Positions 61,501-64,000 of a stretch of DNA of 64,000 bases are shown here, piece after piece. Source of the DNA: Delphinus delphis (lineage: Eukaryota; Chordata; Mammalia; Artiodactyla; Delphinidae). Where the stretch lies: positions 15,803,958 to 15,867,957 of the forward strand of contig NC_082694.2 in assembly GCF_949987515.2 (NCBI RefSeq), in the 5' to 3' direction. How positions within the stretch are numbered: the first letter of the stretch is position 1; each line of letters opens with the position of its first letter. The position numbers and the translations under genes were made by a program. The notes under the pieces are model-generated. The model searched no databases. It saw only the letters and a program-made list of their open reading frames with translations, and was not told the DNA's origin.

Positions 61501-64000
61501 TTACCAGATGCGCAGGTGAAAAACCATAGCTCACTGTAGTTTCAATTCACATCTCTCTTGTTGTAAGTGAGGCTGGGAATTGTCACAAGTATAGGTACTG
61601 GGTTGAAGGACCGAAAAAAGATGTGTAGCCAAAAGGGCTTACAGTCTATGGGGGCGGCAGGGAAAGGGTGAGAGTGAGTGAGAGGGGTCGCTGGGGTTCC
61701 TCATAATTACAGAGGTCTGTGCAGCCTCTACTGCATTGGACCTTCACTCGGGCAGAAAAAGGGCAGATGTGATAGGAGCCGAGGGCACGGTCTCTGGGGC
61801 ACGCTAGCGAGCGGAGGGAGAGGGGAGCCCAGGAAATCACTGCTGCTTCCACTTCCCACCACCGTCCCACCCGTCTCTGTGACTGCAAGGCCCTTGATGA
61901 CTCGAGAAAGAAAATAAAGGCAACTGGCCTTTTACCTGCCAAATCCTATAGGCATCTCTGGGGAAACACATTTCCTGCCCGGAAGCCCTCTCCCGCCTTG
62001 GCTCCTGTGGTGCCAGGTTCTGTGTGGCCTCTGGTTGGTCTCCATTTATTGACCTGCATAAATGTCTCGGACCAACTCTTCAGTGAGAAAAGCCAGTTAC
62101 GGCGGAACCCGGGAGGACAGCCGCCAAGATGTTCTCGCTGGGTTTTAGCATTTGGGGCAATTCTCTTACTTTCTTCTTTGCCCTTTTCTTATTCATTTGA
62201 AATTTTTACAATAACTGTATAGCATACTACCGCAACAGTAAGCAAAGCTATTAAAATAACAGCAACCCTAGGTTAATTGTTTTCATCCCCCCAACCTGTG
62301 CCTTCAGTTTTCCCAAGAAGAAACCTCAAAATCTACCACCTTAATGTCTTCAGCTGCCTCCCCTACCTCCCGTTGGCCACCAACTTCCACGGACCCTGGG
62401 CATCTTTCTCGATTCTAGGGATTCAGGTCCTCCCTCTTCACAGCTGGGCCGCTGCAGCACCTGCAGCTGGTCTCCTGGCTCCTGTTCAGTGTCTGCTCCA
62501 CGATATCCCGGAGGCACTTGCGGGGAGCAACCCAGTTCAAAGGGGGCGCGGGTGGGCTGCAGGTCATCAGGCCTCAGATTGACGAAATGTCTGTTGTCCA
62601 TATCAAAGAACGGCGTGGTGAATGGAGAGGAAGGGTCCCAGTCTTCTTCCACAGTGTCACCACTGCTTCTGTCTCTCTCCCCATCTCTTCCCGTCCGCCC
62701 TTTACTGGCTCCCAGAAACATCTTTCTAAAACACAAGACTACCCTATTTAAAGCTATCAGGTGGCTTCCCATTCTTACAGAACTGCCTACTTAGACTTAT
62801 AAAACTGACCAAGAGGCAGGGAAGGCTCCGTACAGAACACTCCACAAATGTTTAATGGGTACCTCCTCTATCGGGTGGTGATTTATATGCACGATATGCC
62901 ACAGGGGAGGTTTTTTAAAAGCCATATAAACAACTGGAATGTAAGTCAGCAGATGACAGGTTCAGAGAAGAGAGGGATTGAAATGGGCAGGATTCTCGTG
63001 GAAAGACCGGAAGACTTCACAGAGGAGGTGGCATCTGAGCTGGGTGGGTCACACAGGGAGAATACATTTCTGTAGTCATTTAGTTTCTTCAAAAAAAAAT
63101 TAATTAATTATGGCTACGCTGGGTCTTAGTTACAGCATGCAGACTTCTTAGTTGCGGCATGCGGACTCTTAGTTGTGGCACGTGGGATCTAGTTTCCCGA
63201 CCAGGGATCGAACCCGGGCCCCCTGCATTGGGAATGCAGAGTCTTACCCACTGGACCACCAGGGAAGTCCCTGTAGTCATTGACTTTTGAAAGCACTTTA
63301 ATTACCTCATTTGATCTTACTGACCCCTAAATATGGATAAAGCAGGTATTATCATCCTCATTTTAAAGATGGGGAAACTGAGCCTGCTGGAAGCTCTTGG
63401 ATTTACACAAGGTCATGAACCAGTTGATAGTCCAGCTGGCACGGGAATATGGGGCGTTGGACTTTTATGGTATGACTGAGAGGGTACGAGAGCATGCTCT
63501 CTGTCTTCTAGAAGCTTCAATTTCATCCTGGAATCTTGCGATCGCAAATACCGGGCATGGGTGCTGCCACACTCCCCTGGTGGACCCATGGCAGACACTG
63601 CTAATAGGTCAGACGCTTCTCCCAATTAATGTTGGGTTAAGACCTCAGAATTCTCAACCCAGTACACCAGGCAGCCACTAATCGTTGGCTAAAATTGATC
63701 TGTGAGGTGTAGGCTGTTCATTCTGATTTAAGCCTGAAGTAGATACAGATACTCCGGCTGGCGAAAAGGAGGTGAGACCAGGCCTCAGGAACATTTCCCT
63801 CCCGGCTGGCACATGAGGAGCTACGTTCCTAGACAGAGGGGAAGGAGCCATAGAGAATGTGACTGGATAGCAAAACCTGTAATGACTGCAAAGCCCATTG
63901 ACCAAAAGCAGGCCTGGGAATTCTGAAGTTTATGGATTTCCCCTGTGGGAGGAGAAGCTGGAAGGCATCCCAGGTATTGAGGAGAAAGGAAGCAGGATCT
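25255..64000 (-). CDS. TCF7L1: TCF7L1 (TCF3), HMG-box transcription factor of the Wnt pathway (partial; 5' exons outside)
   Basis: TCF7L1 binds Wnt-response elements through its HMG box. It represses targets with TLE/Groucho until beta-catenin displaces them, and it limits pluripotency in stem cells. Nine coding exons on the - strand join in frame: 50583-50500, 32409-32277, 31338-31236, 30930-30847, 30111-29968, 29234-29075, 28988-28881, 27998-27923 and 26653-26220, totalling 441 codons plus TAA. Visible are the spacer [32 protein letters not shown], the complete HMG box ([19 protein letters not shown] to [11 protein letters not shown]), the basic nuclear-localisation run [11 protein letters not shown] and two CtBP-type PLSL motifs ([14 protein letters not shown]). 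The N-terminal beta-catenin-binding exons 1-3 are right of the window. The family call is certain; L1 rather than L2 rests on the C-terminus ([20 protein letters not shown]), which lacks the C-clamp of TCF7L2. Confidence 0.97.
25271..25276 (-). promoter_or_regulatory. TCF7L1: TCF7L1 poly(A) signal AATAAA
   Basis: It reads gaaaataaaattgcagttgc on the - strand. The transcript would end near 25255. Confidence 0.8.
26220..26653 (-). CDS. TCF7L1: TCF7L1 exon 12, C-terminal tail and stop
   Basis: The acceptor is tttcccctag. It encodes [20 protein letters not shown], an Ala/Pro/Ser-rich stretch, and two PLSL CtBP-binding motifs, ending LVTKSAH. TAA is at 26222-26220. Confidence 0.97.
27152..27277 (+). 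repeat. CHR-type SINE, short form
   Basis: ggggacttccctggcagtcc starts it. The flanking duplication AAAAAGCACT is on both sides. A C run replaces part of the 3' end. Confidence 0.9.
27660..27790 (+). repeat. MIR SINE
   Basis: It reads aaaatcccttcacttcttcg, then aaaaggggataataataaca, the MIR core and tail. Confidence 0.65.
27923..27998 (-). CDS. TCF7L1: TCF7L1 exon 11, basic tail/NLS
   Basis: The acceptor is gtatctttcag and the donor gtgagt. It encodes [20 protein letters not shown] then VQEAD. The lysine/arginine run is the nuclear-localisation signal that also helps DNA bending. Confidence 0.96.
28343..28437 (+). repeat. CHR-type SINE, short form, 3'-truncated
   Basis: It has ccagctgtccagtggttagg and tctgtgctttcactgccgag, then passes early into an A-rich tail. 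Confidence 0.8.
28780..28827. other. 18-bp inverted repeat (stem-loop) in TCF7L1 intron 10
   Basis: Arms 28780-28797 and 28810-28827 pair along 18 positions with one G-T wobble around a 12-nt loop. The hairpin starts 54 nt past the exon 10 donor. Confidence 0.85.
28881..28988 (-). CDS. TCF7L1: TCF7L1 exon 10, second half of HMG box
   Basis: The acceptor is ctctcccgcag and the donor gtacgt. It has 36 codons: [20 protein letters not shown] then [16 protein letters not shown]. Confidence 0.97.
29075..29234 (-). CDS. TCF7L1: TCF7L1 exon 9, first half of HMG box
   Basis: The acceptor is gacttcccag and the donor gtaagg. It encodes [18 protein letters not shown] then [20 protein letters not shown] and [15 protein letters not shown]. 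All conserved HMG-box residues seen are intact. Confidence 0.97.
29235..29967. other. TCF7L1 intron 8
   Basis: Unique sequence apart from a MIR at about 29575-29660. Confidence 0.8.
29575..29660 (+). repeat. MIR SINE
   Basis: It reads tggacaaagcacaggccttg, then ccatgtgaccttgagaatat. Confidence 0.6.
29968..30111 (-). CDS. TCF7L1: TCF7L1 exon 8
   Basis: It encodes [20 protein letters not shown] then [20 protein letters not shown] and SLSPAVI. VKQEP is a likely sumoylation-type motif. The donor is gtgagt. Confidence 0.94.
30847..30930 (-). CDS. TCF7L1: TCF7L1 exon 7
   Basis: The acceptor is cttatag and the donor gtgagt. It encodes [20 protein letters not shown] then AMNASMS, with split codons at both ends. 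Confidence 0.94.
31236..31338 (-). CDS. TCF7L1: TCF7L1 exon 6
   Basis: It encodes [20 protein letters not shown] then [13 protein letters not shown]. The donor is gtaagg. The glutamine codon is split with exon 7. Confidence 0.95.
32020..32200 (-). repeat. MIR SINE, antisense
   Basis: It reads catctcatttaatctccttt, then gatgagcgaactgaaaaggc, and ends gtttgaacccaggtctgtcc. Confidence 0.75.
32277..32409 (-). CDS. TCF7L1: TCF7L1 exon 5
   Basis: The acceptor is gtctttcag and the donor gtgagt. It encodes [20 protein letters not shown] then [20 protein letters not shown] and DPKT. It ends on the first base of a glycine codon. Confidence 0.96.
32462..33096 (+). mobile_element. Non-autonomous Tc1/mariner-type (Tigger-like) DNA transposon, split by a SINE
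   Basis: The ends have related inverted termini (cagacctcagcgctactgca against the reverse complement of tctgcgaagcgcagtaaagt...tatgcctgta). The interior contains gcagtaaagcaaatcacaca and tggatgcaagattgctataa, known from this MITE-like family. I am not sure of the exact family name. Confidence 0.6.
32552..32702 (-). repeat. CHR-type SINE, short form, inside the DNA transposon
   Basis: A T-rich tail, ggctgtgctgcacggcatgt, and an end ggcagggaagtccc. Confidence 0.88.
33383..33512 (-). repeat. CHR-type SINE, short form
   Basis: It is flanked by ACACGCTTTCC/ATACGCTTTCC. It contains gatcttagttccccgaccag. Confidence 0.9.
33945..34070 (-). repeat. MIR SINE, antisense
   Basis: It reads gaggaatgaggaaactgagt, then gccacagggccagtaagtgg. 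Confidence 0.7.
34950..35078 (+). repeat. CHR-type SINE, short form
   Basis: It is flanked by AAAAAGACTAGA on both sides. It contains gttggggaactaagatctca. Confidence 0.92.
35410..35530 (-). repeat. L1 3' UTR fragment, antisense
   Basis: It reads ttcagctttattgaggtata, then actgacaaataagattgtta, a common old L1 3' end. Confidence 0.7.
36540..37422 (+). pseudogene. L1 ORF1 remnant (RNA-binding protein), broken
   Basis: The N-terminal 92 residues form a coiled-coil ([20 protein letters not shown]...). A stop at 36816-36818 ends it. Later pieces (IGVPEG-like and AAREK) are recognisable in other frames. ORF1p normally coats L1 RNA. Confidence 0.9.
37490..41263 (+). pseudogene. L1 ORF2 remnant (endonuclease and reverse transcriptase), broken
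   Basis: Homology covers the whole ORF2: endonuclease ([20 protein letters not shown]), reverse transcriptase ([29 protein letters not shown] at about 39.59 kb) and C-terminal regions ([14 protein letters not shown] block near 41 kb). The longest uninterrupted piece is 39228-40109 (293 codons). Several breaks separate the pieces. Confidence 0.93.
41526..41690 (+). repeat. Older L1 3' end fragment
   Basis: It reads aaggctaggagatgggtaca, then tggagaattttgcaataaaa, the 3' UTR of an older L1M-type element. Confidence 0.65.
42731..43019 (+). repeat. CHR-type SINE, long form
   Basis: gggcttccctggtggcacag through cgaagacccaacacagccaa and an AT-rich tail, with AATATGCTC-like flanks. Confidence 0.93.
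43560..44100 (-). repeat. L2 fragment, antisense
   Basis: It contains aactatgtgccaggcacagt, then gacagacagacaataagcct and gaccagggaaggcctcaatg, an L2 read in reverse complement. Confidence 0.7.
44505..44648 (-). repeat. CHR-type SINE, short form
   Basis: A TTTA tail, then gacatgccgtgcagcatgtg, and an end gccagggaagtccct. Confidence 0.9.
44657..44860 (-). repeat. CHR-type SINE, mid-length, directly beside another SINE
   Basis: Its flanks share CCTAGTT. It inserted at the end of the short SINE at 44505-44648, in the same orientation. Confidence 0.92.
45100..46078 (+). repeat. Older L1 3' UTR
   Basis: It contains gaaacctcagagaaacccaa, then atgttaatttcttgattttg and aagtatttaggggtaaaggg, ending in AATAAA. 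The microsatellite at 45863-45940 has grown inside it. Confidence 0.7.
45863..45958 (+). repeat. Compound (TG)n(AG)n microsatellite
   Basis: (TG)15 runs into (AG) for about 50 bp and then GGGAGA-type units. The long pure runs make it likely to be polymorphic. Confidence 0.97.
46602..46731 (+). repeat. CHR-type SINE, short form
   Basis: It reads agggacttccctgatggttc through ggtcggggaactaagatccc, with an A-rich tail. Confidence 0.92.
46835..46925 (-). repeat. L2 fragment, antisense
   Basis: It contains ttcctgagtacctatgctgt, then gccaggcatgacaggtgcta. Confidence 0.55.
47340..47565 (+). repeat. CHR-type SINE, mid-length, with pure A34 tail
   Basis: It is close to the mid-length consensus throughout and ends in 34 uninterrupted A (47532-47565), followed by a copy of the flank CCAGC. 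It is likely a young insertion. Confidence 0.96.
47720..47830 (+). mobile_element. MER5A-like hAT-Charlie fragment
   Basis: It reads ttctcaattctggctgcccc, then ttagaatcttccagggagct, a non-autonomous hAT family. Confidence 0.65.
48020..48185 (-). repeat. MIR SINE, antisense
   Basis: It reads tatagatgaggaaactaagg, then gtgggattcaagcccac. Confidence 0.75.
48190..50129. other. Unique intron sequence
   Basis: I see no repeat I can name with confidence and no TCF7L1 exon in this stretch. A G-rich run (ggggggtgggggtgggggttgg) lies at about 49183-49204. Confidence 0.5.
50130..50234 (+). other. Candidate exon of unknown + strand gene (coiled-coil-like, 35 codons)
   Basis: It is bounded by a strong acceptor (ctctaac branch point, pyrimidines, ttatag) and a cag/gtggag donor. 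It is exactly 105 nt with no stop in one frame: [20 protein letters not shown] then [15 protein letters not shown]. The Leu/Glu/Arg spacing suggests a coiled coil. I do not recognise the protein. It is antisense to TCF7L1, and may be a real exon, a relic or chance. Confidence 0.4.
50500..50583 (-). CDS. TCF7L1: TCF7L1 exon 4 (by human numbering)
   Basis: The acceptor is ccctgtgcag and the donor gtaagt. It has 28 codons: [19 protein letters not shown], then TRSPSPAHL. Confidence 0.95.
51260..51490 (+). repeat. MIR SINE
   Basis: It reads gtgaccctggataagtgtct, then gagcctcagttacttcatcc, with a long tail part. Confidence 0.85.
52240..52440 (-). repeat. MIR SINE, antisense
   Basis: It reads cattttccgacgagctaatg, then aatgacttgcccacgttatg. 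Confidence 0.65.
52955..53185 (+). mobile_element. MER20-like hAT-Charlie DNA transposon, full length
   Basis: It starts with gagtttctcaaccgtggcgc, contains tgtcgtggggctgtcctgtg and ccagactttgctaaatatct, and ends agtgagaaccactgctc (an inverted terminus). I recall this as MER20, but the name needs checking. Confidence 0.75.
53431..54185 (-). repeat. L1 3' part, antisense
   Basis: It reads attgaagtatagttgactta at the 3' UTR end, then ggctgagtaatattccattg and aggaacctccatactgtttc (late ORF2). It has the same sense as TCF7L1. Confidence 0.93.
55276..55390 (-). repeat. CHR-type SINE, short form
   Basis: It reads ggcgacgccgcgtggcacgt and ends actggggaagtccc. Confidence 0.88.
55569..55772 (-). repeat. 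CHR-type SINE, mid-length, with internal deletion
   Basis: The piece between gggcctct and cccgttgc is shortened relative to other copies. CTGTTCCT-type flanks lie on both sides. Confidence 0.92.
55880..56010 (-). repeat. L1 ORF2 fragment, antisense
   Basis: It reads ctgaagcatccttgtgttcc, then aggtaaaccctattcagtca. Confidence 0.5.
56128..56309 (-). repeat. CHR-type SINE, mid-length, internally deleted
   Basis: The gcggccatggctcacgggcc segment present in other copies is missing; caggctcagccgctccgcgg joins directly. Confidence 0.92.
57600..57873 (-). repeat. CHR-type SINE, long form, recent
   Basis: It is flanked by a 16-bp duplication CTGCACTAAAGTTCTT. It contains ggctgcgttgggtcttcgtc. Confidence 0.93.
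57895..58175 (+). repeat. L2-like fragment
   Basis: It reads caaggtcaccttccctgaca and a long C/T-rich L2 3' pattern. It is diverged. Confidence 0.45.
58797..58951 (-). repeat. CHR-type SINE, short form
   Basis: A TTTA tail, ggctgtgctgggtcttagtt, and an end ggaccatcacggaagt. Confidence 0.88.
59169..59207. other. 14-bp perfect inverted repeat (stem-loop)
   Basis: Arms 59169-59182 and 59194-59207 are exact reverse complements around an 11-nt loop. GC-rich stem. Confidence 0.9.
59254..59405 (+). repeat. CHR-type SINE, short form
   Basis: It reads ggacttccctggtggtccag through ggtccgggaaccaagatccc, with a (GAAA)n tail. Confidence 0.93.
59937..60150 (-). repeat. CHR-type SINE, mid-length
   Basis: T23, then gcggtacgcgggcctctcac, ending ccaccagggaagccc. 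Confidence 0.95.
61220..61590 (-). repeat. Old L1 ORF2/3' fragment, antisense
   Basis: It reads ttgccaccgtgaacatcctc, then ggacggctaggtcaaaggta and agctttttgagaaggattac, the degraded antisense L1 pattern. Confidence 0.7.
62640..62800 (+). repeat. L2-like fragment
   Basis: It reads catctttctaaaacacaaga, then tcaggtggcttcccattctt. Confidence 0.5.
62985..63062 (-). repeat. L2 fragment, antisense
   Basis: It reads gaagacttcacagaggaggt, then ggcatctgagctgggt. Confidence 0.55.
63092..63270 (-). repeat. CHR-type SINE
   Basis: It is flanked by CTGTAGTCATT on both sides. It contains ttagttgcggcatgcggact and ends accagggaagtccc. Confidence 0.93.
63290..63420 (-). repeat. MIR SINE, antisense
   Basis: It reads attatcatcctcattttaaa, then gatggggaaactgagcctgc. 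Confidence 0.75.

Larger units (their letters stand above)
50584..64000. other. TCF7L1 intron 3, 3' part
   Basis: No TCF7L1 exon is seen in these 13.4 kb; exon 3 must lie further right. Stretches that hold no repeat I can name include about 50.6-51.2, 51.5-52.2, 54.2-55.2, 56.3-57.6 and 60.2-61.2 kb. Confidence 0.85.

Noticed and set aside
62350..62772. 140-codon - strand frame with a coding-like stretch ([20 protein letters not shown])
   Set aside because: It overlaps an L2-like fragment on the other strand, has no clear acceptor/donor pair, and matches no protein I know. A database search would settle it.

Overview
This is a vertebrate nuclear window. It has split genes with GT-AG introns, most of the sequence is intronic or intergenic, and interspersed repeats are dense. 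The organism is almost certainly a cetacean. More than thirty copies of the tRNA-derived CHR-type SINE family (shared by whales, dolphins and hippos) are scattered on both strands, many with clear target-site duplications, and the LINEs are of the L1 type seen in cetartiodactyls. I cannot name the species.

Three protein-coding genes are recognisable, in the neighbourhood known from human 2p11.2. (1) RETSAT (+ strand, partial): the last six coding exons lie between 1707 and 6866; earlier exons are left of the window. (2) TGOLN2 (- strand, apparently complete): promoter and signal-peptide exon near 17.3 kb, a single large luminal/transmembrane exon at 16351-17018, the YQRL-tail exon at 14532-14615, and a probable last exon and long 3' UTR running to about 9.08 kb. 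(3) TCF7L1 (- strand, partial): nine coding exons, from 50583 down to the stop at 26220, with a 3' UTR to about 25.25 kb. Exons 1-3 are right of the window, so 50.6-64 kb is intron. Together these exons give 441 codons, about what is expected after removing the N-terminal beta-catenin-binding part of a protein of nearly 590 residues. All reading frames join cleanly across the junctions with no stop or frameshift, so the three genes look functional.

Layout: 1-7 kb RETSAT; 7-9 kb a short tail-to-tail gap; 9-17.4 kb TGOLN2; 17.4-25.2 kb a transposon-rich intergenic block of nested L1s and SINEs; 25.2-32.4 kb the compact, exon-dense 3' half of TCF7L1 (HMG box at 28.9-29.2 kb); 32.4-50.5 kb an 18 kb TCF7L1 intron carrying a nearly full-length, inactivated L1; 50.6-64 kb the 3' part of another TCF7L1 intron. 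The genes are not a functional unit: retinol saturation in the ER, trans-Golgi trafficking and Wnt-target repression are separate jobs.

I found no new multi-gene system. The observations most worth checking are: the orientation of TGOLN2 relative to its neighbours; a 35-codon, stop-free, coiled-coil-like putative exon with a canonical branch point and splice sites on the + strand inside TCF7L1 (50130-50234); a perfect 28-bp palindrome carrying GATA sites in a TGOLN2 intron; two strong intronic hairpins; a tailless SINE insertion; and a readable nested-transposon stratigraphy at 23.7-24.95 kb.
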